Shown here piece by piece: positions 43,115-53,709 of a stretch of 64,000 nt of DNA (its first letter is position 1; each line of letters opens with the position of its first letter). Position numbers and translations under genes: made by a program. This stretch comes from Sialis fuliginosa (lineage: Eukaryota; Arthropoda; Insecta; Megaloptera; Sialidae). The stretch spans positions 3,534,001 to 3,598,000 of the forward strand of contig OY540812.1 in assembly GCA_961205875.1 (NCBI GenBank), in the 5' to 3' direction. The notes under the pieces were generated by a model that worked only from the letters and a program-made list of their open reading frames with translations, was not told the origin of the DNA and did not search any database.

Positions 43115-43410
43115 GCTATATTACTTTCTGTTTTTAGTTCGGATATAAATAAAAATTGTGATTCTGTAAGACAGTTCTGTGATTTTGTTGAAATGATTAG
43201 TCGATGAAGGTAAACACAATATTTATATATACAGGATGTTCGCCAGAATCGAGTGATCATTGTTAACTTTGTTATTATTGGAGCTAGAAGATCGGTTAAA
43301 TGGGCAAAGTATCAGTATTTTTTCGGGGATGAATAATAGCGGTCTCAAAAAAACAATTGAATGTCGAATTTCTTAAATATATTGAAATATAACGTTTTTT
43401 TTAAATGGAA
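43115..43410. other. Non-coding stretch
   Basis: No gene or repeat ends are recognised. Confidence 0.35.
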
Positions 43411-43414
43411 TACC

Positions 43415-43470
43415 TGACAGCTCCTAACCTAACATAAATTCCACATGGTGGAAATTGCAGATAATAGGGT
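43415..43470 (+). repeat. Dispersed repeat R, 3' fragment
   Basis: 'tgacagctcctaacctaaca' and 'taaattccacatggtggaa' plus 'ttgcagataatagg' match the 3' end of copy 1 at 1690-1737. Confidence 0.6.
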
Positions 43471-43474
43471 CTAA

Positions 43475-44320
43475 AAGTTGGGGCTGGGTGTTGATCAGTT
43501 AGTCACTAGGATTTCACTCTTTATAGGGATCATTGAATAGCTAGGTTAGATAGACTTCTTACGTAAAACGTTTTCTTCGACGGACATTGTTATACACTAA
43601 TGTATAATTATAATTTAACAAAAACACTTAATGCAAAAAACTTTTCGAAATAATCGTTGATATGTCGAATGAGCTTCGTGTGGTTTGATATATTAGTACA
43701 TAACATTGTCCAAATATAAAATGAATTATTTCTGTAGGTAGGTACCTATACTTTAAGTGATAGTTTTGCAAATTAATAAATATTGGATTTAGTTAAAAAA
43801 TATGTACACTAATTGCGACGTATATTTTTTTTCAGGGAGTTTATTAAACCTCTAATTTCCACACGCCTGGTTTGTGGGGAGTTGAGAATAAATCAGAATC
43901 AGGTGCTTCTTTTGTCGCAATATTCTACAATAATATTTTTTGCTTCTAACATAAATCTGCAAGAAGGATTTACATTTATCAGGTTTTATTTTTATTGTCC
44001 GCGCTGGTTCATATTTATGTAATTTGTTTCATACTCATACTATTATCCTCTCTCTCTTTAAACCACTTGAAATTGATTGTGCCAACTTGTACATTTACAT
44101 CACCTTAAAAAAAATTAATTAACTAATGCCTAGTACGACCAAACGTAAATAAAAGTTGTTAGATATTATTTAATAGAAATCAGCAGTGGTGATTGATGTA
44201 CACCATAGAATGTATAGTTGCTTTCCATTATTATAAATTTAAAATTAAAACCAAATTAATAATGATTCGACACCTTGTAGAAAGTGTTTGGTTACATTTA
44301 GTTTTTAACCAAATTATTTA
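43475..44320. other. AT-rich non-coding stretch
   Basis: No gene is seen. 'taatgcctagtacgacc' at 44125 is a family A-like terminal word without a partner. A 69-codon frame at 43813-44022 is unsupported. Confidence 0.4.
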
Positions 44321-44324
44321 TAGC

Positions 44325-44637
44325 TAGTTGTTACCCTGCGTGGAATTTAGGTTAAGTAAATAATGCAGATAGATAATACAGATTTCTGTTATGATAGTCG
44401 ATAAAACAGGATTTTAGATGTCTACTCCAAAAAAGTATAACTGATGATAATGCGTACAAAAGTCACACACCCATTTTTTATCTAATAATTTTTTCGGAAT
44501 ACAAATAGCCTATGTCCTTCCTCAGAATGCAAACTATCTCTCTGCCAAATTTCATCACGATCGGTTCAGCGGTTTAGCCGTGCGTGGAAAGGTAACAAAC
44601 ACACTTTCATATTTATAATATTAGTATGGATTATGGA
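44325..44637 (-). repeat. Dispersed repeat R, copy 4
   Basis: Inverted R with 'ctagttgttaccctgcgtgg', 'aatacagatttctgttatga', 'tttttatctaataatttttt', 'ccaaatttcatcacgatcgg', 'ttcagcggtttagccgtg' and 'tttataatattagtatggat'. Confidence 0.78.
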
Positions 44638-44639
44638 TA

Positions 44640-45400
44640 CTGGGCATAAAAAACCTAATAGCATTGGTATTAATAAAATCATTAGTCACACTTACAGTGA
44701 GAACAAATTATGATATGCTGTGGCCTCCATAAAACTTTATTATACGTATACATAAACTAATATTATGCCGTAATACCGAATAAAATTTTTTTGTATACTC
44801 AAAATATTTTCTACAAATTTTATTTAAAAATTATTTTTTTTCAAAAATCTTAACTGTATTTTGACTAACATCGTTTAATATATCCTTCACATATGCCCTA
44901 ATGTGTGTTATAATATACAATAATCCTATATATAAAACATACAAGAATAACCCTCTATTTATGAAATATATTTACAACCAATCGCTATATATTTTTACGA
45001 CATATCCATTCACGTTACAAATACAACATATCATTATTAATATATAATGACAAAATACATATTTGCTCTCCCTCCGAGTTTCCCAGCTTCCTGACCGGAA
45101 ACTTGAGACGTCATACCGATCGATTTCCGCGACCCCCACATCCTGTTGTAGGTCATCAGATCTTGTCTGTCTGTGTGTGTGAGTGTTTGTTACTTTCATA
45201 TAAATTATCCTTTATTATATAAAGCCGTATAAATTTCAATACGAAATATATTCTGTCCATACTCCACAGTTCCTGTTGTCACAATTTTATGATAATTTTT
45301 TTATTTGTTATGGAACATATTTTTGTACATATTATTCGTGTTTTTTTCTAATGTGAATAAATTTTGAATAATGTCGTTTTATTCTATATAAAAATAAATA
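44640..45400. other. AT-rich non-coding stretch
   Basis: No gene is seen. 45065-45175 is GC-richer, ending in a gtctgtctgtgtgtgtgag run. Confidence 0.4.
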
Positions 45401-45405
45401 TATAA

Positions 45406-46106
45406 GTTGTGTCTACAAGTCTACACGTCCTGCTCGCACAAGCAGTAATTACTGCAAGTAAAATGTATTCAATATAATCAAATATAGTTGACAATAGGCA
45501 TGATGCCAGTAACAAAGTATCACTGAATTTATGATTTTAAATAATGAAATAAGTTAAAAAAATTTTAAAAAATGTATTTATTTTTATATTAAAAGCGAGA
45601 TTAATATGATTTTTGTTAAAATAAAAACGGAAAATACAGCAATCCGCCATGTTTGATAAAACACCAGTCAGAGTAGATGACGTCACGGCTACGTAAACGT
45701 CATTTTTGTTTCATTAATATCTGAATAATAATAATATCTTAATTATCAATTTGCTCAGTTTTGTATTACCAAAAGTAAAACCGAGAAACATTAACGATGG
45801 AACAAGGATTTATTATAGTTGACAAGGAGTGTTTACATAGGCGTGACGTCAAAAATGCGCCATGACACCTGCGAGCGTTTTGGCGTCAAATTCAAAATTA
45901 GTTTTAAAAGGGTCAATTTTTGTGATTAAACCTTTATGTTCTGCAGAAATAAATTTTGGAAATAAGAGACACGTAAGATCATCATAAAATAGTTTTTAAA
46001 AATTAGGAATCATGCCTATTAGTGTAACCGGCTTGATTTGATGATATTGAATGTATTTTTACTTGCAGTAAATACTGCGTATACGAGCAGGATGTGTAGA
46101 CACGGC
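45406..46106. mobile_element. Outer TIR element, interrupted by another element
   Basis: The left arm ('gttgtgtctaca' ... 'cgtcctgctcgcaca' ... 'gcagtaattactgcaagtaa') and the right arm ('ttacttgcagtaaatactgc' ... 'gagcaggatgtgtagacacg') are inverted for about 75 bp. The left arm has a small duplication of agtctaca. Between the arms sits the complete 520-bp element 45497-46016. Removing it leaves little interior, so the host was a near-palindrome. Confidence 0.8.
45497..46016. mobile_element. Inner 520-bp TA-type element
   Basis: The ends are 'ggcatgatgcc' and 'ggaatcatgcc', each flanked by TA (45495-45496, 46017-46018), as for Tc1/mariner-type insertions. It contains 'gatgacgtcacggc' and 'gcgtgacgtcaaaaatgcg'. 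A truncated inverted copy is at 20036 and a 50-bp left end at 35124. No coding. Confidence 0.82.
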
Positions 46107-46184
46107 TTTAGATTTTTCATACAATGATGACACATTAAAATCATTATAACTATCTTAGAAAAAAAATCAAAATTTACTTGAACA

Positions 46185-46633
46185 AAAACGTGTCATTTGA
46201 GCATGAAAAACTCTTTTTTTTTTAAATTATTTTACTGTAGGCAATCTATTATAGAAATTAAGTAAATTCTCAAAATTTTGAGCCCTATATAATATGCAGT
46301 CTGTGCTTTTCTATAGCCATTTTATTCTTTTTTTTTAAATTTTAGGCTTCATATGAAAAAAATCGTTTTTTCTGTAAAAAAATAATTTTTGCAAAAAATC
46401 TTATCATAATATCTGATGTAAAATTTTATTTTTGTATTTGATTTGATGCATTTATGAGTAAGAAATAAAAAAATGTTCTGTCTTAAAACTTTAATTTTGC
46501 AATAACCGCTTTTTTTAAATTTATATTTTTGAGTCTAATTTTTTTCTATTAAATGGTTATAGAAAATCACAGTTTGCGTATTAGGGCTCAAAATTTAGAT
46601 AATTAACATGGTTCTTATGACTTGACACGTTTT
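46185..46633. mobile_element. Old, diverged inverted-repeat element
   Basis: 'aaaacgtgtca' at the left and 'tgacacgttt' at the right, with inner inverted blocks 'ttgagccctatat', 'cttttctatagccat' against 'atggttatagaaaatcac', 'attagggctcaa'. The interior is very AT-rich. Confidence 0.6.
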
Positions 46634-46639
46634 AGCCCA

Positions 46640-47065
46640 TATAATTACTCTTTCAAACGAGGTTAGCAATTTTATTCTTATAGATATAAATAAAAATTAT
46701 ATAGGTATGATAAAGAGAAAAAGTTGAACATTGTAAAATATTTCCTTCCACTTGCCCACACGTCAGTCATCCAATAAATGCAGGAAAAAGTACCTGTGGG
46801 ATGCGAGACATAGATCAAGAATTCGGGATAGATTTTATGTCCCGAGGGAGAGAAACATGCGCGCTGTATATATTTGAGAGTTATTGGGGTATAAATTTCG
46901 TTTTGACAGCGAAATCATTTTATGGGATTTTTGTATCATAAATACAAATCGCGACTGCTTTTACCAGTAATAAGAATATTACTTTCTGATACATTATTCC
47001 ATACAAGAAAACATATTCTATCAGATATCTACCGGGTTTATTGGTTTCTCAATAAAATACGTAAC
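46640..47065. other. Non-coding stretch
   Basis: 46770-46960 is more mixed and unique (gattttatgtcccgagggag). No gene is seen. Confidence 0.35.
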
Positions 47066-47070
47066 TTTTT

Positions 47071-47205
47071 AAATTAAATGGTTAACCAATTCCAGGCAAT
47101 TTATCTCAACATTATCGGTTTTTATTTAAATTGTTCAATAATTAACTATTATACCTTTGGTGAATTTAGCACGAGGAAGCACTGTGTCTTTACTTGGCAG
47201 ATGTT
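47071..47205 (+). repeat. Dispersed repeat E, 3' end
   Basis: It runs from 'gttaaccaattccaggcaat' to 'gcacgaggaagcactgtgtc' and 'tttacttggcagatg'. The 5' part is missing. Confidence 0.72.
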
Positions 47206-47266
47206 TTTTTAATCTCTAGAAACATTTTTAGATTTATTTAGGTATAACTTACATACATTAAAACAT

Positions 47267-47392
47267 TGGCAAATAAGACAGCGCTGTAACATTATATAAT
47301 GTAATGTAACATTAAATGCCAGCTTTATTCATTTCCATGGTTTAAATTCACAAGGTTAACGCCGTACGTTACAGCGCTGTGTTATTTGCCAA
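47267..47392. mobile_element. 126-bp miniature TIR element
   Basis: 'ttggcaaataagacagcgct' and 'agcgctgtgttatttgccaa' are inverted over 25 bp with one mismatch. The palindrome acagcgctgt lies within each arm. No clear target duplication. Confidence 0.78.
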
Positions 47393-47499
47393 GGCTTTAG
47401 ATTAACTTTTTGTTTTATATTTCTCGCAATCAGTAACGAAGCTAAATCTTTTTGCAGGGTATCGGATTGTGTTATATAGAAACTTAATTGTGAAAAATT

Positions 47500-47580
47500 C
47501 CGTGTTCTACGTTGTCTTCTTGACGACGTTTCGGTTGAATCCTATCGGCCATCTTCAGGTTAGTTGTTAAAATATATATA
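47500..47580 (-). repeat. Retroelement-like fragment with CTGAAGA/GAAAC motif
   Basis: On the minus strand 'aacctgaagatggccgatag', 'gattcaaccgaaacgtcgtc' (47528-47558), followed by 'aagaagacaacgtagaacac'. The stem between the core words is only about two to three base pairs here. Confidence 0.5.
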
Positions 47581-47584
47581 CAAC

Positions 47585-48475
47585 CTAATACAGCTGTAAA
47601 TTGTACTTAACATTTTTCTTTGCACTTGTTTATTATCAAAATATTTTTTTATAATATTGGGCAAAAATGTATTTGGTTGAATATGACAAGCGTATTTTGA
47701 CAGCGTAATATAATTTTAGTTACTTTCAATCTTCAACTAACCACGTTGTACAAAACAGAAAAATATTACAATCCGCTTATATAAATTAATATAAACTCGT
47801 TTTTCATGTTTAATATATTCACAATATATTTCCTAATACAGTTTATTTTTCTTATAATAAACATAGACACATGTGCAGTGTGTACACATAAACTAATTTT
47901 TAAAATTCATAAGTTAATATTTATTTCCTGTGTATATATGAATATTAAATCGAAATGTATAAATTATACATCCACCTACAATAAAGTGTGCATTAAAATA
48001 CACCTGCATAATATTAATAACTTGTATTAATAACAGGTGTAAAGATATTGTAATGCATTTGTATTGTATACTACTGCTATCAGTTTGTAATTAAATAACT
48101 TCTTTTCTTATGGGTAATTAGTATTTTTCAGACAATACGCTTTACAATTCCATTCGTTAAAATATTTTAATTAAATAATGAATTTTTGAATGATTACCAT
48201 TTAGAATTTCGAACAGTGTATCTTAACGCAGTGACAGATTAAGAAGGGAGGTTAAAGACCAGACGGAATTTTAGTTATGGGGGCTCAAACTTCCCCCCCC
48301 CCACGTGACACGTTTTGAAGAAAATAATTCCAATAGTTCAGGGATTTAGAGATAGTTGTGAGGAGTATTTTCTGAAAAGTTCTCATTTCTAGGTGTTGAG
48401 CAAACCCTGCAATCAGGGTTGAAAGAAACAATTTTGAGAGTTTGTAAAAATCGGAATATCTCCAGAACGATAAAT
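47585..48475. other. AT-rich non-coding stretch
   Basis: No gene is seen. A C10 run lies at 48293-48302. 'cagtgacagattaagaaggg' at 48229 looks hAT-like but has no partner. Confidence 0.4.
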
Positions 48476-48478
48476 ACA

Positions 48479-48645
48479 AGGATTCAGGAGATAGACACAC
48501 AGACAGACAGACACGGAACGAAAAGTGTTTGTCTTGAAGTGAAACGGAAAGATCAATTTAAAATTTTGAAATCGGAGAACATTTTTTTTTGTCTCAATCT
48601 GAAACGATCACAAAGCTTCTCGTATCTTCGATATTGCGAGGAAGC
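48479..48645 (-). repeat. Dispersed repeat E, 5' part
   Basis: On the minus strand it reads 'gcttcctcgcaatatcgaag' through 'acacttttcgttccgtgtct' and 'gtctcctgaatcctt'. The 3' half is missing. Confidence 0.75.
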
Positions 48646-48649
48646 AAAA

Positions 48650-49540
48650 AAAACACATGAATAAATCTATTAAAATTAAATATTTAATTAAAATCTATTG
48701 TAATAGTGGAAACCATATTGTATTTATATAAGTTATATAAACACCTTATGGTGTAACTTGTTGCCTTAATAATCAATAACTGAAGACTCGTGTTCGCCCT
48801 CAAGAACAGACCGCGTGGAAAGCCCCAAGTAGTTTCGTGCCCATCAGTAATATGATGTTATAGCTGTCTGTGCCTCTAAATCATCGCTGACGTACAGTAG
48901 ACCAACTTAAATGTATACTTACCTATATACATTTTGAACTCTTATTGTTAGTAGGAAGTAAGTTATATAAGATACTGTAAGATAGATTAGATATAGATTT
49001 ATTTAAGTCATGTCTCGTCCAAGTCTCGTTTTTTTTTTGTAACCGAAATCTAGTCGGGTTTTCGGTTTCGTGCGAGCCATAATTTTTTTTTCATTCTTTA
49101 CAGTTTGGTTTTGGTTAAAAAGTAACGTTGTTAAATGTTGACGAATTTGAAAAAAGGGTTTTAAAAAAATACTCTGTCTGTCCAGTAGACTAACTGAACG
49201 ATCTTGAAAACAGCTGTATAAAAAAGTTGAATTTTGTTTCGTGTGTTGACCTAATAAAATATGTTTATATCATTTCAATCCTACTTTCTGTTTAACCGGA
49301 AATAGACAATGTTTTTTATTTTTGGCAGTAAACCGACAGTAAATATATTTTCTACCTTGTTTCTATTGAATTTTGTATTCTTCTAGCCCTTGTTTTATTT
49401 CACCGATCCTCAAAGTTTTGAAGAAAATTGCTAACAAGTGTTATTAATGAATTCGTAAGATTTAAAAATTTAAAACATTTAACTGTTTGGTTCTTTCAAG
49501 TATTGGTAAAATATTCACAAAAAAATGCAAAATTTCGGCT
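48650..49540. other. Non-coding stretch
   Basis: 48780-48900 is unique and GC-richer (cagaccgcgtggaaagcccc). No gene is seen. Confidence 0.35.
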
Positions 49541-49708
49541 GAAAAGTTTTTGACCTAACATACAGATGGCGACATAAACAAAAAATCCTTATGCTTCCCA
49601 TAGAGTACCAACCTTAACTAGAATACTGTCAAAATTTCATGATATTTCATGTACTCTTGTTCAAGTTATAGCCTTCGAAATGACGCTACTGTTGTTATTT
49701 TTTTAATC

Positions 49709-49953
49709 ATGGAAAAAAGTGAATTTCGTGTTTTTTGATGGGGAAAAATACCGTCCAAAGTTTGGACTCCAAACAAAGGAATGGCTTGATTAATGTTACG
49801 GCACATCTGCCCCTGCTAATCGAACCGTACGAGCACATAAGATGCACCCGTTCAGGGAGACCAAATGAGGCGGTTACTCCAGAAAACATTAGAAAAATTC
49901 GTGAAATTGTGTTGAAAGTGAGTGAGCTTGCTAACACCATAGGCATATCCTTC
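49709..49953 (+). pseudogene. Mariner transposase N-terminal remnant
   Basis: It begins ATG with MEKSEFRVF, then a stop and a frame change. From about 49852 another frame reads RSGRPNEAVTPENIRKI and then REIVLKVSELANTIGIS, the helix-turn-helix region of mariner transposases. The stretch between (49740-49850) is out of frame. 'cgtacgagcac' (RTST) just upstream of RSGRP fits the family if read in another frame. The D,D34D catalytic domain is absent; the match stops near 49952. A dead fragment of a Tc1/mariner-superfamily element; TIRs were not located. Confidence 0.8.
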
Positions 49954-49954
49954 A

Positions 49955-50470
49955 TAAATAAATATTTACATATGAAATTGTTAATTTCCTGTAAATAACT
50001 TCCACATTTTTTTGTAAGAAATGTACTTTTATTATATGATGAACTTGTTTATATTTTTTTATGATAACATAAGGAGTATTTGTCTGAGCAACTAAGCCGA
50101 GACTCCACAGGTGACGTGGGTGGCAAACCGCCACACTTACCCTCGATGACTTCATATTATGGACATATCTATAACCGAGCCACCCCTTGTAACAAATGGT
50201 CTATAGTAAGCAACATGATGGTACCTATAATACACCACGTATATATCATACGACGTCGTTTTGAGGTTACCGGAAGAAAACCCGGAGAATTGATTGATTT
50301 TGCGTGTTTGCTTTTATAACATGATAACTTTGTTATTGGAAACATTTTCGGCTATTTTATTGAATATTTTTTTATGTGGTACATAAAAGTTAACATTTAT
50401 GAGAGAATGGAATGGAGTTTAATAGACAATGAATGAATACATAGAATATAATTAAAACAAAAATTAATTA
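49955..50470. other. Non-coding stretch downstream of the mariner remnant
   Basis: A 79-codon frame at 50080-50319 has mixed composition but no recognisable motif and no mariner similarity that I can see. It is left unannotated as a gene. Confidence 0.35.
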
Positions 50471-50478
50471 AGAAAAAC

Positions 50479-50986
50479 TGGGGTAAAAGTGAAACAAAAT
50501 ATAAATGTTTCATATTTTTTGACGGTTATACAAATTCATACTTTAATTTTTTCTACTAGATGAGGTTATGAATAACCATTTTAAATACTTACATATGTCA
50601 TTTGAACTGTACGATACAACACGGACTTTAATAATGAAAAAAGTGTGTTTCATTTTTAACCTCAAATTTAGGAAAGAGTGAAACAGGTAAGGGAAAAAGT
50701 GAAACAGGCTTCTAATGGAAAATGTTTCTAGAAAAATTAAAATAAAAGCTAAAAAGGCAACTTTGATTTATTTTCTTTGTGGCATATCAATGTGAAATTG
50801 TAACTTTAATTAATATCTGAGCTATACAGAAAGTTATGTGCAAAGAATTAAAATTTAATTCACACGTTTAGACATCGACTAACAAACCTTTAATGATGAT
50901 GTCAGTTTTTATAATTCTTCTATAAACAAATTAGTTTCACTTTTACCCCTTTTTTTTCGTGTATCATATTTACCCCACTCGACCCT
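50479..50986 (+). mobile_element. Element X, copy 2 (longer)
   Basis: Left 'tggggtaaaagtgaaacaaa' and right 'agtttcacttttacccc' are inverted. 'gg(g)aaa(a/g)agtgaaacagg' is reiterated at about 50672 and 50692, and 'cccactcgaccct' closes it. The shared part with 36598-37007 starts at 50599. Confidence 0.75.
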
Positions 50987-51134
50987 ATTTTAAGAGCTTC
51001 GGAATAAAATGAGACAAGAAACAATAAAAATCATTTTTTGTATATTTTTGGATGCATTTAACTTTGCGAATAAGGTAAAAGTAAAATTTGAAACTGCCTA
51101 GAATTTATGTATAGATCATTTGAAATCATTAATA

Positions 51135-51420
51135 AATATAACTCTGTCTGTCTGTTTTAAGGTTAACCTTTTACAGCTTAACCGCTGAACCGATCTTGAT
51201 GAAATTTTGCAGGAAGATAGCTTGCATCCTGAGGAATGGCATAGGTTACTTTATATCCTGAAAATTGATTAGATAAAAATGAGTCTGTGTACTTTTGTAC
51301 ACACGATAAGTTAGGTTAGTTAAGTGACATCTAGCGTGCAAATTCGAAACTAGAAACCTGTTTTATTGACTATCATAACAGAAATATGTACTATCTAACC
51401 TGTATTTCACGAAGAAAGAC
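51135..51420 (+). repeat. Dispersed repeat R, copy 5
   Basis: 'gctgaaccgatcttgatgaa', 'agatagcttgcatcctgagg', 'tgacatctagcgtgcaaatt' and 'gactatcataacagaaat'. The 3' end is cut. Confidence 0.75.
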
Positions 51421-51424
51421 GTTT

Positions 51425-52200
51425 CTTTTTGAACCAAATTGATTTTTTTAGAATGCACTGAATGAAATAAATTAAAAAAATCTTTTCAATTAGTTCCTCA
51501 TTTCATGTTATTATCATATTTTATTAAAATAATTCTACATGGAATTTTTTTGTAGTATTATATTTATTCTTTACAAATTTCAACATGGGAAAGTGAGCAC
51601 AGATACAATATTTTTCACAAATTAGCATACATTGTTTTTGATACTATTGTTATGTTTAATATTCAAATGAGATCAAATTTTTGTCATATAAACGCACGTT
51701 TTATATATTTTTATATGTCACATGAATTATTAAATACGAATAGCATAGTAATTTATACAAAAATGACAAAGAATTATAAAGACAACAGGAAGCCCAGTGT
51801 TCTGTAACGATAGCAAAACATTTACATTTTATTACACTTTGAAAACAATGTACACATCGCATACTAAACAGGCAAATAATTGTCAAAAGCTATAAATAAA
51901 AAACTATATATGTATATCATCTACTCAACTACAATAGAAATCCATTTGATTCTTAAAATGCTTGCACTTATTTTTATGAATCTCATTTAATGATAGGTGT
52001 ATAATGAAAAAATATAAATTAATTGTTCTGTTCGTTTCTTTTATAACGAAATAGTTTAAGTGCTTTGTAATGTATTACTTGAAAAATTAATTTTACATTT
52101 ACAATTCATTTATTGTAATATATATAACCTCATTAGACTATTTTTATACCTATCGTAAATTATGTAAGATATCTGAATATGAAAAAAATATATATTTAAT
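51425..52200. other. AT-rich non-coding stretch
   Basis: No gene or repeat ends are recognised. Confidence 0.4.
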
Positions 52201-52207
52201 ATATGAT

Positions 52208-52460
52208 ACTAGCTGTTACCCGCGTCTTCGTCTATGTAGTAATACAGATTTCTGTTATGATAGTCGATAAAACATGTTTTTAGTTTCGCATTTGCACGCT
52301 AGATGTCATAACGTACAAAAGTACACACATACATTTTTTATCTAATCAATTTTTGGGATACAAAGTAGCCTATGTTTTTCTCCCTGCCGAATTTCATCTA
52401 GATCGGTTCAGCAGTTTAGACGTGAAAAGGTAACAAACAGATAGATAGAGAGACAGATGT
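52208..52460 (-). repeat. Dispersed repeat R, copy 6
   Basis: 'actagctgttacccgcgtct', 'tacagatttctgttatgata', 'gcacgctagatgtcataacg', 'cggttcagcagtttagacgt' and a gacagatg tail. Confidence 0.78.
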
Positions 52461-52464
52461 CAAC

Positions 52465-53240
52465 AATGTTAAAGGTTTTAGGGGAATGAAAGGATGTGGA
52501 GGCCATGTTCGAAAATATTTATAAATATTTATTTTAAAATAAAAAAAAATCGGTTGCTTTATTATCTCCATTATAATTATTTGTATTGCCAGGTTATAAT
52601 ACCGCTATTCAAATATTTTTAAAACCTCACTTCCCATTTCCTTTTCCCAGAAGCTAATTGTTTCATTATAACATTTCATTAAATTTGCATGAAGTGACAA
52701 GTGAATTTATGATCTGATTTACATATACTTTACTGCTAGAGATGAAAATATTGTTAGATAAAGCAATTGAAAAATTACAATTGAAACAATAACATTTACC
52801 TACACAATAATATGTAACCACGATTCATTTCCGGTTCAATATATAAATTTCTGTTTGGTTTCTGGTTCGAGTTAAACTATTGTTTTTAAGAACCGGAATT
52901 TATTTAGGTTCAAGGTCGCATTTGAAAAAAAATGTTAGAAATTGAGTTTTTTTATATTTTAATAACTGTACAAATTACATTTCATTATCTGAAGATTCAT
53001 TTATTAATTTATACTTGATAACCACATAACTAAATACCAAAAAAAAAATTAGCTTTAACATTTTGTTCATCTCCATTTAAATCAATTTTTTTTCAAGTGA
53101 AAATATTTCACTCCAAACTTGTTTATAAAAAAATCAACTTTTTTGTATACATTTAATATTTTAGGCTTCTGAACAGTTCCTATATAATTAAAAATCAATA
53201 CAAAAATATCTTGGTCACTAATACAATACAGAAGAAAGAA
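52465..53240. other. AT-rich non-coding stretch
   Basis: No gene is seen. Confidence 0.4.
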
Positions 53241-53249
53241 ATCGAACCT

Positions 53250-53350
53250 AAAAACAAGACTGGATCAGGGTAAATCTGCGTAAAACACCCTTCCTCACTG
53301 TCATCCCCCTCAGTGTTCTGTCAGACTAGACTGGTTCGATTCCCAGCCGG
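53250..53350 (+). other. Possible tRNA-derived SINE remnant
   Basis: 'ggttcgattcc' at 53331-53341 matches the RNA polymerase III B box perfectly and is followed by 'cagccggga'. No clear A box or cloverleaf is seen upstream, so a functional tRNA is unlikely. Confidence 0.25.
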
Positions 53351-53529
53351 GATAATCCTCTAGCAATATCGCTTCGACATAAAACGCACTGATTCCTTCC
53401 CCCCCTCCACATCACTCATATGGACCCTGATTCATAACAGAGATAACAATTCCTATCATATACGTACATCTATTTCCTTTACACTATGAAAATTTACTCA
53501 AAATGTGCTATTTAAAACTCGCTATAAAA

Positions 53530-53707
53530 GATTTCATAATGTCTATTTTGTATCCCGAATAATGTATTAGTTAAAAAAAATGGATGTGTGACATTTATAC
53601 GCGCGTTAACGTGGAAACCTGTTTTATCGACTATGTTATAACAGAAATCTGTATTACCTAACATAACCTAAAATTCTACACAAACGAAGTTGCGGGTAAC
53701 AGCTAGT
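53530..53707 (+). repeat. Dispersed repeat R, 3' half (copy 7)
   Basis: 'ttgtatcccgaataatg', 'ggatgtgtgacatttata', 'cctgttttatcgactat', 'aatctgtattacctaacata' and 'gttgcgggtaacagctagta'. Confidence 0.75.
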
Positions 53708-53709
53708 AT

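Noticed and set aside
50080-50319. 79-codon frame just after the mariner remnant
   Set aside because: I looked for the C-terminal mariner catalytic motifs and found none; the peptide has no recognisable features.
53250-53350. Functional tRNA gene
   Set aside because: The B box is good, but there is no A box at the right distance, no 7-bp acceptor stem and no cloverleaf.
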